Program-made: the position numbers and the translations under genes
Notes under the pieces: generated by a model
The model's database searches: none
Told to the model about the DNA's origin: nothing
What the model saw: only the letters and a program-made list of their open reading frames with translations
NCBI RefSeq assembly: GCF_000091305.1
Contig: NC_013929.1
Coordinates: 9,362,001 to 9,426,000, forward strand
DNA: 64,000 nucleotides
Source: Streptomyces scabiei 87.22
Lineage (GTDB): Bacteria; Actinomycetota; Actinomycetes; Streptomycetales; Streptomycetaceae
Reading direction: 5' to 3'
Part shown: positions 33,104-41,275 of the stretch, piece after piece
Layout: each line of letters begins with the position of its first letter
Numbering within the stretch: the first letter of the stretch is position 1

Positions 33104-33152
33104 CCACCCCTAGCCACCCCCTACAACCCCCAGAGATCCTTCCAGCCACCCC
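33104..33152 (-). promoter_or_regulatory. Tandem heptamer repeats in the divergent promoter region
   Basis: CCACCCC occurs at 33104, 33114 and 33146 and CAACCCC at 33124 (GGGGTGG/GGGGTTG on the minus strand). Spacings of 10, 10 and 22 nt place them on one helix face. Direct heptamer repeats near one helical turn are typical of SARP operators, and a SARP gene lies 1.7 kb away. Confidence 0.5.
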
Positions 33153-33197
33153 AGATCCGCTGCCTCGGCGCGGGCAGCAGCCGGTAGAAAGTGCTGC

Positions 33198-34052
33198 ATG
33201 AGATCTTCCGGACGGGTATCAGGCAGGCTCATGGCAACAAGTGATCTTCATGTGGCCTATCCGGAGAACCGGCACATCGTGGCCGGCATGCGTCCCCGGT
33301 CCGACGACGACTGGCTCATCGTGGCCGGCGACGTCGGTGAGATTACCGAGGACTTCACGTGGGCGCTGACCCTGCTGCGAGAACGATTCGACACTGTGAT
33401 CTGGGCTCCGGGGAATCACGAACTCTGGACCCCTCCCGGCGACCCCGTCCAGTTGCGCGGGGAGGAACGCTACCGCCACCTCGTGGACATCTGCCGCGGT
33501 CTCGGCGTCCTCACCCCGCAGGACCCCTATCCCGTGTGGGACGGACCGGGCGGCCCCGTCACCGTCGCACCCCTCTTCGTCCTGTACGACTACAGCTTCC
33601 GCACCCCTACCGCCGCGACCAAGGAGCAGGCGCTCACCCAGGCGTACGAGGCCGGTGTGGTGTGCACCGACGAGATGCTCCTGCACCCCGACCCCTACCC
33701 GAGCCGCGAGGCGTGGTGCCACGCCCGGCTGATGGAGACCGAGCGCCGGCTCGCCGAGCGCGATCCCGAGCTGCCGACCGTACTGGTCAACCACTTTCCC
33801 CTGGTACGGGATCCGACGAGAGTCCTGTACCACCCGGAGTTCGCCCAGTGGTGCGGAACCGAACAGACCGCCAAGTGGCATGTGCGGTTCGACGCCAAGG
33901 TCGTGGTCTACGGCCATCTGCACATCCCCCGCACCACCTGGCACGACGGAGTCCGCTTCGAGGAGGTCTCGGTCGGTTACCCCCGCGAGCACCGGCAACG
34001 CGGCATGCCCCGAGGCGTCCTGCGCCAGATCCTTCCGGCGGTGACCGCGTGA
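33198..34052 (+). CDS. Metallophosphoesterase (calcineurin-like)
   Basis: A 284-aa protein with the metal-site motifs of the family: TSDLHVAYP (D-x-H), VAGDVGE (GDxx), GNHELW (GNHE), VNHFPL and GHLHIPRTT (GHxH). It is coupled to the PPTase gene (GTGA overlap). The same phosphoesterase/PPTase pairing recurs in Streptomyces polyketide loci, but its substrate is not known; hydrolysis of a CoA or nucleotide by-product would be a guess. The ATG at 33198 is used because the first beta strand (RLMATSDLHV) starts before the internal ATG at 33231. Confidence 0.85.
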   Translation: MRSSGRVSGRLMATSDLHVAYPENRHIVAGMRPRSDDDWLIVAGDVGEITEDFTWALTLLRERFDTVIWAPGNHELWTPPGDPVQLRGEERYRHLVDICRGLGVLTPQDPYPVWDGPGGPVTVAPLFVLYDYSFRTPTAATKEQALTQAYEAGVVCTDEMLLHPDPYPSREAWCHARLMETERRLAERDPELPTVLVNHFPLVRDPTRVLYHPEFAQWCGTEQTAKWHVRFDAKVVVYGHLHIPRTTWHDGVRFEEVSVGYPREHRQRGMPRGVLRQILPAVTA

Positions 34053-34729
34053 TCGACCAGCTGCTGCCCGACACGGTGGCCTCCGCCTGGTCCCGGGAGG
34101 ACCTGCCCGACACCCGCCTGTTCCCCGAGGAGGAAGCGGCACTCGGCGACGCCGTCGACAGACGCCGCCGCGAGTACACCACCGTACGGGCCTGCGCCCG
34201 CAGGGCCTTCACCCAACTCGGCATGGAACCGGCCCCCGTCGTCCCCGGCCACCGCGGGGCGCCGCGGTGGCCGGACGGGCTGGTCGGAAGCATGACGCAC
34301 TGCGCCGGTTACCGTGCCGCCGCCCTCGCCCGGGCGTCCGACGCCTTCGCCCTGGGGATCGACGCCGAGCCCCACCAGCCCCTGCCGGAGGGGGTCCTCG
34401 ACGTCGTGGCCCGGCCCGAGGAACGCTCCTGGATCGCAGGGCAGGGCAGTGGTACCGGAGTGTGGTGGGACCGGCTGCTGTTCGGTGCCAAGGAAGCCGT
34501 CTTCAAGGTCTGGTACCCACACACGGGCCGAGAACTGGACTTCGACGAGGCAGTCGTCGATTTCCGTCCCCATGAAGTCGCCCCGGGACACGCGTCGGGC
34601 GTCTTCGACGCCCGGCTGCTGGTGCCCGGTCCGGCCATGCTCACGGAACTGTCCGGCCGCTGGCTGGTGCGGGACGGCCTGTCCGTCACCGCGATCGCCC
34701 TGCCCGCTCGGCCACCCCTGCAAGGGTGA
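34049..34729 (+). CDS. 4'-phosphopantetheinyl transferase (EntD/Sfp superfamily)
   Basis: A 226-aa enzyme that activates carrier domains by adding phosphopantetheine from CoA. Diagnostic segments are GSMTHCAGY, GIDAEPHQPLP (Mg-binding Asp and Glu) and LLFGAKEAVFKVWYP (F/WxxKEAxxK). The GTG start at 34049 overlaps the phosphoesterase stop. In context it probably serves the PKS ACPs and the methoxymalonyl ACP. Confidence 0.94.
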   Translation: MIDQLLPDTVASAWSREDLPDTRLFPEEEAALGDAVDRRRREYTTVRACARRAFTQLGMEPAPVVPGHRGAPRWPDGLVGSMTHCAGYRAAALARASDAFALGIDAEPHQPLPEGVLDVVARPEERSWIAGQGSGTGVWWDRLLFGAKEAVFKVWYPHTGRELDFDEAVVDFRPHEVAPGHASGVFDARLLVPGPAMLTELSGRWLVRDGLSVTAIALPARPPLQG

Positions 34730-34844
34730 CGTCGGGCGAGAGGGTTCCACCCACTGTCGCGTCGCGTGGTGCGCGCCCAGCGTGCCACGGGGGACCTCGC
34801 GATCGACGGAAATCGCATCATGTTTTCGTAGGGGTGAGGCAGTT

Positions 34845-36950
34845 ATGGAGTTCTTGTTGCTAGGTCCCCTGGTCATCCGGTCGGGCGGGAACGAATTGAG
34901 AGTGCCCGCCGCGAGGCAGCGGGTGATCCTCGCCGCCCTCGTGCTCAACGCGAACCGAGTGGTCCCGGTGGACAACATCGCGAGCTTTGTCTGGGACGGC
35001 ACCCCGCCGCCCAGCGCCGTCGCCACGATCCGCACCTATGTCATGCGGTTACGTCAGGTCCTGGGCATGGCCGGGAGGGCGCGGATCACCACCCGAGCGC
35101 CCGGCTATCTGATCGAACTGGAGGAGGACGAGACCGACCTCGGACGGTTCACCGCCCACCGGAAGACCGCCGACGCCCTCGTCCAGGCGGGCCGCACCGC
35201 GCAAGCCGCCGAGGAACTCCGCAGAGCGCTCGCCCTGTGGCGGCACGACCCGCTGATGGACGTACCCTCGCGCACCCTTCAGGACATGGAGGTCTCCCAT
35301 CTGCAGCGGCTCCATCTGCAGACCCGCATCTGGTGCGTGGACCTCGAGCTCGATCTGCAGCGCCATGCCGAGATCCTGCCCGAGCTGTGGCAGATGGTGC
35401 GGGAACATCCGCTCCACGAGGGACTCATCGGCCGTCTCATGCTGGCGCTGTTCCGCTCGGGCCAGCAGCCGGAGGCCCTCGACCTGTTCCAGCGGACCCG
35501 CGCCGCGCTCATCGACCAGCTCGGCACCGAGCCCGGCTCCGAACTGCGGGCCGTCCAGCGGCGCATCCTGCGTGCCGAGGACGAGCCGCCGCGGCACCGG
35601 GCCGCCTTCGAGGAGCGCCCCGAGACGCCCGGCGGCCACGGCGGGCCCTGGCCCGGCTGGCCGACCCCCGCCCAACTGCCCCAGGGCGTCACGGACTTCA
35701 TTGCCCGAGACCAGGAGACCGCCGCGCTGGGACGGCTGCTGCGCGGCAGGGCGCCCGCCGCGGGCCCGGCCACCACGGTCGTGATCAACGGTGCCGCCGG
35801 CACCGGCAAGACCGCGCTGGCACTGCACGCGGCCCACGCCGTCCGCGGTGACTTCGCCGACGGACAGGTCTACGCGGACCTGGAGGGCAGCACGGGGAAA
35901 CCCGCGCAACCCGCCGAGGTCCTCGCCCGGTTGCTCGTCGGCCTCGGGGTGCCCGATGTCGCGGTGCCGAGAACGATGGTCAACCGCAGCTCCCTCTTCC
36001 GGTCCCTGGTCGCCGACCGCCGCATGCTCATCGTGCTCGATGACGCCGTGAGCACCGCCCAGGTCCGCCCCCTCATCCCCGGCAGCGGCGGAAGCCGGGT
36101 GATCGTCACCAGCCGCAACCGGCTCGCCGACCTCGAAGGGGTCCACGACGTCACCCTGGACGCGCTCGACGAGGAAGCCTCGCTGCAACTGCTGGAACGA
36201 TTCGCCGGCCGTTCCCGCGTGGACGCCGAACGCGCCGCCGCACACCGGCTCGTCGAAGCGTGCGCCGGTGTGCCGCTGGCCCTGCGCATCGTCGGCACCC
36301 GGCTGCGCTCACGACCCCGCCGCAGCCTCGGAGCCCTGGCGCACCGCCTGCTCGAACAGCGGCGTCTGCTCGACGAACTGCACCTCGGCGACCTGTCGGT
36401 CCGCACCGGACTCGACGCGGGATACGCCGCCGTGCACGGCCGGTCCGTGCACGGCATCGATCTCGCGGCGGCGTTCCGCACACTCGGCGCGGGCAACATG
36501 CCGTACGTCCGCGGCGAGACCGCGGCGGTGCTGCTGGGCTGTTCCCGGGAGAACGCCGAGGACGTGCTCGACGTGCTGGTCGACGCGCACCTGCTGCGCG
36601 AGCACGACCACTTCCGCTACCACCTCGACGCGCTGGTGCGCGCGTACGCCCGTGAACGCGCCGACGCCGAGGAGTGTCCGGAGTACCGGGTGCAGACACT
36701 GCGCCGCCTGCTCCGGTGGTATCTGCACACCCTCTTCCGGAGCGTCCGTCCGGGCCGGACGGGGGAACTCGAGGGGACGTACCTCCTGCGCCTGCCGACC
36801 GTGCACTGGACGGACGACGACCGCGCCGGACTCGTCGAGGCCCTCGCCGAGGCGGAGCGGACCGGCGTCGACCTGGTCGGCCGCCGGCTGGTCGGTGAGC
36901 TACGGGCACGGCTGCCACCGGTCGTGGCGCCCCGGGCCGCGTCCGGGTGA
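34845..36950 (+). CDS. AfsR/SARP-family transcriptional regulator with NB-ARC domain; contains a TTA codon
   Basis: A 701-aa regulator. Residues about 1-95 form the OmpR-type winged helix, about 100-245 the BTAD helical domain (RALALWRHDPL, GLIGRLMLALFRSGQQPEAL, LGTEPG), and about 285 onward an NB-ARC ATPase with P-loop NGAAGTGKTAL and Walker B LIVLDD. The C-terminal TPR half of AfsR is missing. Codon 69 (35049-35051) is TTA, the rare Leu codon read by bldA tRNA, so translation should depend on development. GGGGTGAGG precedes the ATG. It is the likely pathway activator; an AfsR-type regulator also occurs in bafilomycin-type clusters. Confidence 0.93.
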   Translation: MEFLLLGPLVIRSGGNELRVPAARQRVILAALVLNANRVVPVDNIASFVWDGTPPPSAVATIRTYVMRLRQVLGMAGRARITTRAPGYLIELEEDETDLGRFTAHRKTADALVQAGRTAQAAEELRRALALWRHDPLMDVPSRTLQDMEVSHLQRLHLQTRIWCVDLELDLQRHAEILPELWQMVREHPLHEGLIGRLMLALFRSGQQPEALDLFQRTRAALIDQLGTEPGSELRAVQRRILRAEDEPPRHRAAFEERPETPGGHGGPWPGWPTPAQLPQGVTDFIARDQETAALGRLLRGRAPAAGPATTVVINGAAGTGKTALALHAAHAVRGDFADGQVYADLEGSTGKPAQPAEVLARLLVGLGVPDVAVPRTMVNRSSLFRSLVADRRMLIVLDDAVSTAQVRPLIPGSGGSRVIVTSRNRLADLEGVHDVTLDALDEEASLQLLERFAGRSRVDAERAAAHRLVEACAGVPLALRIVGTRLRSRPRRSLGALAHRLLEQRRLLDELHLGDLSVRTGLDAGYAAVHGRSVHGIDLAAAFRTLGAGNMPYVRGETAAVLLGCSRENAEDVLDVLVDAHLLREHDHFRYHLDALVRAYARERADAEECPEYRVQTLRRLLRWYLHTLFRSVRPGRTGELEGTYLLRLPTVHWTDDDRAGLVEALAEAERTGVDLVGRRLVGELRARLPPVVAPRAASG

Positions 36951-37135
36951 ACCCCGGCCGGCAGCCGGCGGACCGCCGCCCGGCCCGTCCTCCCGGGCGT
37001 CGCGTCCCTCCCCGTCCCCTCGACGTCCTTCTCCCACGACCTCCCGCAGCCGCCCTCTCCGTGCTGCCGCCCTCCCCTCGGCCCGTCCGCGCCCGCCCGC
37101 CGGACCGCCCGGTGACGACACTTCAGGAGCCCCCC
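36951..37135. other. Spacer after the SARP gene
   Basis: A pyrimidine-rich stretch on the plus strand, with no gene or clear hairpin seen except the short cggc-rich repeat just after the SARP stop. Confidence 0.5.
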
Positions 37136-37222
37136 ATGGACCCCTTGACCGAAGCGGTGCTCGCCGGCGCGCCCCCGACCGGCCGGCGAAGGAACCCACC
37201 TCGGCGTGCCCTCGTCACCTGA
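37136..37222 (+). CDS. Candidate 28-aa peptide downstream of the SARP gene
   Basis: ATG with AGGAG seven nt upstream starts a 28-codon frame ending in TGA. The peptide begins MDPLTEAVLAGAPP and ends in an Arg-rich stretch. It lies where afsS lies relative to afsR, but I see no similarity to AfsS. It could be a translated leader, a small regulator or chance. Confidence 0.35.
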   Translation: MDPLTEAVLAGAPPTGRRRNPPRRALVT

Positions 37223-37266
37223 GTCGGCGTACCGGCTGCCGTGTCGCCGGCCGGGGATCCGGTGCG

Positions 37267-37617
37267 TCACCCGCCGGGCCGCGTCTTGCCCGTCGTTCCC
37301 GGGCGGGCCGCTCCGTCGACGGTCACGCAGATGCCGAAGACGCTCCCGTGGCCGGTCCAGCCGTTGACGTGGCCGCGGTTGTTGCTGATCTGCACCCGCT
37401 TCCTGGCATGGTCCACGGAGGACACCAGGTGCAGGTAGACCGTCCCCGCGACCCGTGCCAGGACGATGTCCCCGGCCTCGACCTTCGTCGGGTCCACGGG
37501 AGCGACGGTCACCTGCTGGCGACTGCGTATCAGCGGCACCATCGAGGAGCCGCTGGGCCGGAACGTCACGGTCGCCCCGCCCGCGACCCGCTCCGCCACC
37601 ATGTCCAAGGCACCCAT
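37267..37617 (-). CDS. S24/S26 signal-peptidase-like protein
   Basis: About 116 aa. The segment PSGSSMVPLIRSRQQV resembles the Ser-containing box of LexA/signal-peptidase folds, followed by the beta-strand pattern VEAGDIVLARV and a VYLHLV strand where the catalytic Lys box would be, though no clear catalytic Lys is seen. No membrane segment is visible, so it is a cytosolic small S24-like protein, perhaps inactive as a protease. The start is uncertain: ATG 37617 or GTG 37653, neither with a good ribosome site. It could belong to the RiPP locus next door or stand alone. Confidence 0.7.
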   Translation of the reverse strand: MGALDMVAERVAGGATVTFRPSGSSMVPLIRSRQQVTVAPVDPTKVEAGDIVLARVAGTVYLHLVSSVDHARKRVQISNNRGHVNGWTGHGSVFGICVTVDGAARPGTTGKTRPGG

Positions 37618-37700
37618 GCGAGGAGCGTGGCAGATCTCCGCCCACAGCCCCACCGATTAAGTTCGCGCGGCGGTGCCCGCGGTCGCCCTACGATCGGCGC

Positions 37701-38096
37701 GTGACGATCTCCTACGAGTGGCGGGGCCCCTTCGACAACACGGCCCTCGACGCACTGCACGCGGACGGCTTCGGCCATCCGGTGACCGCGACGGACTGGC
37801 GCGGACGACTGGAACGGCACAGCCTCGGCCGGGTCTGCGCGGGGGAGGACGGAGAGCTGATCGGCTTCGTCAACGTCGTCTGGGACGGGGGCGTGCACGC
37901 CTTCGTCCTGGACACGGTGGTCGCGGCGCATCGTCGTGGCAGCGGCGTCGGCGTCGCGCTGATCGAGGCCGCCGCCCGCGAGGCCCGTGCCGCCGGATGC
38001 CAGTGGCTGCACGTCGACTTCGAGGAGCACCTGCGGCCGTTCTACGTCGACGCCTGCGGCTTCAAGGACACGGCGGCCGGTCTGATCGCACTGTGA
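37701..38096 (+). CDS. GNAT-family N-acetyltransferase
   Basis: A 131-aa acetyltransferase with acetyl-CoA-binding motif A around VVAAHRRGSGVGVALIE (R/QxxGxG/A) and the C-terminal FYVDACGF segment. The substrate is unknown. The GTG start at 37701 matches the family N-terminus. It is convergent with the methyltransferase gene, with a shared hairpin between, so it probably lies outside the RiPP operon. Confidence 0.88.
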   Translation: MTISYEWRGPFDNTALDALHADGFGHPVTATDWRGRLERHSLGRVCAGEDGELIGFVNVVWDGGVHAFVLDTVVAAHRRGSGVGVALIEAAAREARAAGCQWLHVDFEEHLRPFYVDACGFKDTAAGLIAL

Positions 38097-38127
38097 CGGG
38101 GGGTCGGGACGCGTCCCGGCCCCCCGT
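38096..38127. terminator. Bidirectional terminator hairpin between convergent genes
   Basis: acggggggtcgggac and gtcccggccccccgt pair over 15 nt with one mismatch and a very short loop, between the GNAT and methyltransferase stops. Confidence 0.75.
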
Positions 38128-38141
38128 GCTGCCCCCGGCGG

Positions 38142-38948
38142 TCAGGGTTTGACGTAGGTGCAGATGGCCAGCGGGGACTCCGGGGAGTAGGGGGCCGCGT
38201 CGGCGGGCCAGTCGCCGAAGCGGTGCTCGGGGACGAGCCCGGCGGCGCGGGCGTAGGCGTCCATCTCGTCCGGGTCGGTGAGCCGGGAGACCTCGGTGCC
38301 CACGCGGGTCGTGCCGTCGGCCTCGTACCAGACGTGGGACAGGTGCCACAGCGACCCCTGCGGCAGCAGGACGGAGTGGCTCTGCAGACCGGTGCCCGGC
38401 TCCGGGTAGGGCGAGAAGTAGGTGGCGCGGGCGCTGCCCTCGTGCAGGGCGACGATGGCCGGCTTGTTGTGGGTCTCGATCACCAGCCTGCCGCCGGGGG
38501 CCAGCAGTTCGGCCGCGCGACGCACCGCCGACTGCTGCTCCTCGGGCGTGAGCAGCATCGACAGGGTCGCGCAGACGCAGTACACGAGCCCCACGGTCCG
38601 CTCGGCGGTGTAGACGCAGATGTCGCCGTGCACGGGCTCGACGGGGGTGTCGTCGGCCAGGTCGCGGCGGAGCACGTCGAGCATCTCCGGAGAGGAGTCG
38701 ACGCCGGTGACCGGTCCGACGCGGCGCGACAGCGGGAGCGCTATCCGCCCGGTGCCGACACCGAACTCGACGGTGCCCAGGCCCGGATCGGGATGCAGGA
38801 GGACCAGGCGTTCCACCTCGTCGACCACCGAGGCGTCGTCCGGGAACAGCCGGTGGTACCAGTCGCCGAACTGCCGGCCGTAGCCGATGTCCTCGACGAC
38901 GGCGCTCGACGTGGGGCCGGGCGCAGGGGGTGTCGTGGTGGTGCTCAT
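38142..38948 (-). CDS. SAM-dependent methyltransferase of the putative linaridin-like locus
   Basis: A 268-aa class I methyltransferase. The SAM loop is VEFGVGTGRIALPL near residue 62, followed by GVDSSPEML (acidic strand-2 end) and LAPGGRLVIETHN. It is the last gene of the minus-strand run headed by the Ala-rich precursor, and its ATG overlaps the stop of the 63-aa gene (ATGA). In linaridin clusters the equivalent enzyme (CypM type) N,N-dimethylates the peptide N-terminus; that role is inferred from context. GGAGG precedes the start. Confidence 0.88.
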   Translation of the reverse strand: MSTTTTPPAPGPTSSAVVEDIGYGRQFGDWYHRLFPDDASVVDEVERLVLLHPDPGLGTVEFGVGTGRIALPLSRRVGPVTGVDSSPEMLDVLRRDLADDTPVEPVHGDICVYTAERTVGLVYCVCATLSMLLTPEEQQSAVRRAAELLAPGGRLVIETHNKPAIVALHEGSARATYFSPYPEPGTGLQSHSVLLPQGSLWHLSHVWYEADGTTRVGTEVSRLTDPDEMDAYARAAGLVPEHRFGDWPADAAPYSPESPLAICTYVKP

Positions 38949-39136
38949 GGGTGCTGCCTCCGCTTCTTGGACGAGGTGTGCCTCGGGTGGACGGTGCTTC
39001 TGGCCTGGGAGCAGGCGCCCCACAGCACCACGAGGGCGACGCCGATGACGGCGGGGGTGCTGACGGCCCGGGTGGCGATGAGGAAGCCGACGATGCCGAG
39101 GGCCACCACGGACGGGATGAGCAGAAAGTCGTTCAT
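38945..39136 (-). CDS. Small membrane protein (63 aa)
   Basis: The N-terminal half contains two closely spaced hydrophobic stretches (from FLLIPSVVALGIVGFLI, then PAVIGVALVVLWG), and the C-terminus is basic. The ribosome site AGGAGAAG precedes the ATG at ideal distance, and the stop overlaps the methyltransferase start, so translation is likely. The family is not recognised; it may be an immunity or transport-accessory protein of the RiPP locus. Confidence 0.75.
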   Translation of the reverse strand: MNDFLLIPSVVALGIVGFLIATRAVSTPAVIGVALVVLWGACSQARSTVHPRHTSSKKRRQHP

Positions 39137-39215
39137 GCACTTCTCCTGTCGGGATGTCTTTCTCCTGTCGGAGCGGATCCGGTGGTGCCGCCGGTCCCCG
39201 CTGTTACCTGCCGGC

Positions 39216-41108
39216 TCAGGACGCCAGGTCGCTGAGTTCCTGGAGCCGGGCGAGCCGGCGGTACAGCTCGCTGTGCCGGTGGAGTTCGTCGTGCGTTCCG
39301 ACGGCGTGCACCCGCCCCCGGTCGAGCACGACGATCTGCCGGGCCTCGGTGACCGTGGACAGGCGGTGGGCGATGGCGATGACCGCGCAGAAGCCGGAGA
39401 TCATCGCGATGCTGTCGCGCAGCGCGTTCTCCGATTCGGTGTCGAGGTTCGCGGTGGCCTCGTCCAGCAGCAGGAAGCGGGGCGCCTGCAGCAACGTACG
39501 GGCGATGGCGAGGCGTTGACGCTGACCGCCCGACAGGCCGGCGCCGCGGTCGCCGAGCGCGGTGTCGAGGCCCTGCGGGAGCGCGGCGATCACCTCGGTC
39601 AGGTTGGCCATGCGCAGTGCCTCGGCGATGTCCTTGTCGTCGGCGTCCGGCGCGCTGTAGGTGAGGTTCTCCCGGACGGTGCCACGCAGCAGGGTGTGGT
39701 CCTGGTCGACGTAGCCGACGATGGACCGCAGACGGTTGAGCGGCAGGTCGGTGATGTCCGTGCCGTCGATGCGGATCACGCCGGCCACCGGGTCGAAGAG
39801 CCGCTCGATCAGCTGGAAGACGGTGGACTTGCCGCCGCCGGAGGGGCCGACGACGGCGGTCAGCCCCTCGGCGGGGACGGTGAACGAGACGCCGTCGAGG
39901 ACGACCCTGTCGCTGCCGGGATAGGAGAACCGGACGCCGTCGAAGACGAGGCCGGGTTCGTACCCGCGCCCGAACGGCCGGGCGGTACGCGGCTGTTCGG
40001 CCGGACGGCTGTCGTCCGGGTCCGTCTCGACCTCGATCCTGCCGAGCTCCGCGAGCCGTTCCACCGACGCCCTGCCGATCTGGAACTGCGCGATCGACTC
40101 GAACAGCGTCAGCAGCGGGGCCACCAGATAGAACAGGTAGAGGATGAACGCCGTCAGGTCGGCGGTGGGCATCGCCCCGGTCGCGGTGCGGGCCGCGCCC
40201 AGACCGATGACGACCGTCAGGGCGAGCTGGGTGCCGATGCTCATGGTCGGGTCGAGCAGCGACGACATCACCGTCACCTTGATCCCCGACTTCCGGGCCC
40301 GCCGGGCGATGGCCGCGATCCCCTCGGCCTCCCGGTCCTCGGCCCGGGACGCCTTCACGGTGGGCATCGCCCCGAGCACCCGCAGCAGGGCGGTGCCGAA
40401 GGTGCCCAGGTCGGTCTGGTTGAGCAAGGACACCTTCCGCACCCCGCGCGCCAGATAGAGCGAGACGGCGCTGGTGACGCCCAGACAGACCAGGGTGGCG
40501 GCGAGCAGCACGGTGTCGATCCAGGCCATCAGGACGACGCCGCCGACGACCAGGAAGCTGTTGTTGAGGATGCTGTCGATCGCGTGCGTCATCGTGGAGC
40601 GGGCGAGCATGGTGTCGCTGACCATCCGGGAGAACACATCGCCCTGCTGCAGCCCGCTGTACGCCCGGAACCGGGAGCGCAGCAGCCGCGAGGCCAGGTT
40701 CCTGCGGATGTCGTAGACGATGTTCTCCCCGGCCAGCCCGATGACGTACGAGTGGAGTGCGCCCAGGGTGGCGTCGGCGATGAACAGGGCGGCGCCCACC
40801 ATGATCGGGCCGGTCAGCGAGCGTCCCTCGCCGACGGCGCCGACCAGGCTGCCGATGACCGCGGGCTGGGCCAGGGACGTCGCGGCGCCCAGCAGGCCGA
40901 GGAGGATGCCGAGCAGGACCATGCGGCGGTGCCGGCCCATGGCCCGCCAGGGCCGGGCCCCCTCGCCCCACAGCAGATGCAGGTCGAGCTGGGGCACCGC
41001 CCGGTGCGCGGCGCGCCGTCCGGCGCCGGGCGCGCCCGCCTTCTCCAGGTTCACCGGCGGATCCTGCGGGCGGGTGTGCCGCCCCCGGCCGGGCGGACGG
41101 TCACTCAT
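39216..41108 (-). CDS. ABC exporter, fused membrane and ATPase domains (LinT/CypT-like)
   Basis: A 630-aa half-transporter with a six-helix type I exporter domain (about residues 55-345) followed by a nucleotide-binding domain with Walker A GPSGGGKST, Q-loop, signature LSGGQRQRLAIA, Walker B FLLLDEATANLD and the H-loop IAHRLSTV. No N-terminal C39 protease domain is present, so leader removal must be done elsewhere. It is likely the exporter of the modified peptide. Confidence 0.94.
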   Translation of the reverse strand: MSDRPPGRGRHTRPQDPPVNLEKAGAPGAGRRAAHRAVPQLDLHLLWGEGARPWRAMGRHRRMVLLGILLGLLGAATSLAQPAVIGSLVGAVGEGRSLTGPIMVGAALFIADATLGALHSYVIGLAGENIVYDIRRNLASRLLRSRFRAYSGLQQGDVFSRMVSDTMLARSTMTHAIDSILNNSFLVVGGVVLMAWIDTVLLAATLVCLGVTSAVSLYLARGVRKVSLLNQTDLGTFGTALLRVLGAMPTVKASRAEDREAEGIAAIARRARKSGIKVTVMSSLLDPTMSIGTQLALTVVIGLGAARTATGAMPTADLTAFILYLFYLVAPLLTLFESIAQFQIGRASVERLAELGRIEVETDPDDSRPAEQPRTARPFGRGYEPGLVFDGVRFSYPGSDRVVLDGVSFTVPAEGLTAVVGPSGGGKSTVFQLIERLFDPVAGVIRIDGTDITDLPLNRLRSIVGYVDQDHTLLRGTVRENLTYSAPDADDKDIAEALRMANLTEVIAALPQGLDTALGDRGAGLSGGQRQRLAIARTLLQAPRFLLLDEATANLDTESENALRDSIAMISGFCAVIAIAHRLSTVTEARQIVVLDRGRVHAVGTHDELHRHSELYRRLARLQELSDLAS

Positions 41109-41147
41109 CGCGCGCCCACGGCCCCGCGGTGGCCGCCCGGACCCGGT

Positions 41148-41273
41148 TCACTCGTGCTCCCCGCCGTCCTCGTCCGGTTCCGCGCGGTCCCGGGCGAGCC
41201 GCAGGCCCGCCTTGAGCAGGCCGACCGCGAAGATCAGCAGGCCGAGGAGGATGAAGGGGGTCGCGTTGTCCAT
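41148..41273 (-). CDS. Very small membrane protein (41 aa)
   Basis: MDNATPFILLGLLIFAVGLL begins a single transmembrane helix, followed by a basic then acidic tail. AAAGGTG precedes the ATG and the start overlaps the preceding stop by 2-3 nt, so the gene is translationally coupled inside the operon. The function is unknown. Confidence 0.75.
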   Translation of the reverse strand: MDNATPFILLGLLIFAVGLLKAGLRLARDRAEPDEDGGEHE

Positions 41274-41275
41274 GG

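Noticed and set aside
38142..38948. Methyltransferase as a macrolide O-methyltransferase
   Set aside because: It is coupled to the minus-strand RiPP-type run and separated from the macrolide genes by GNAT, S24-like and terminator features.
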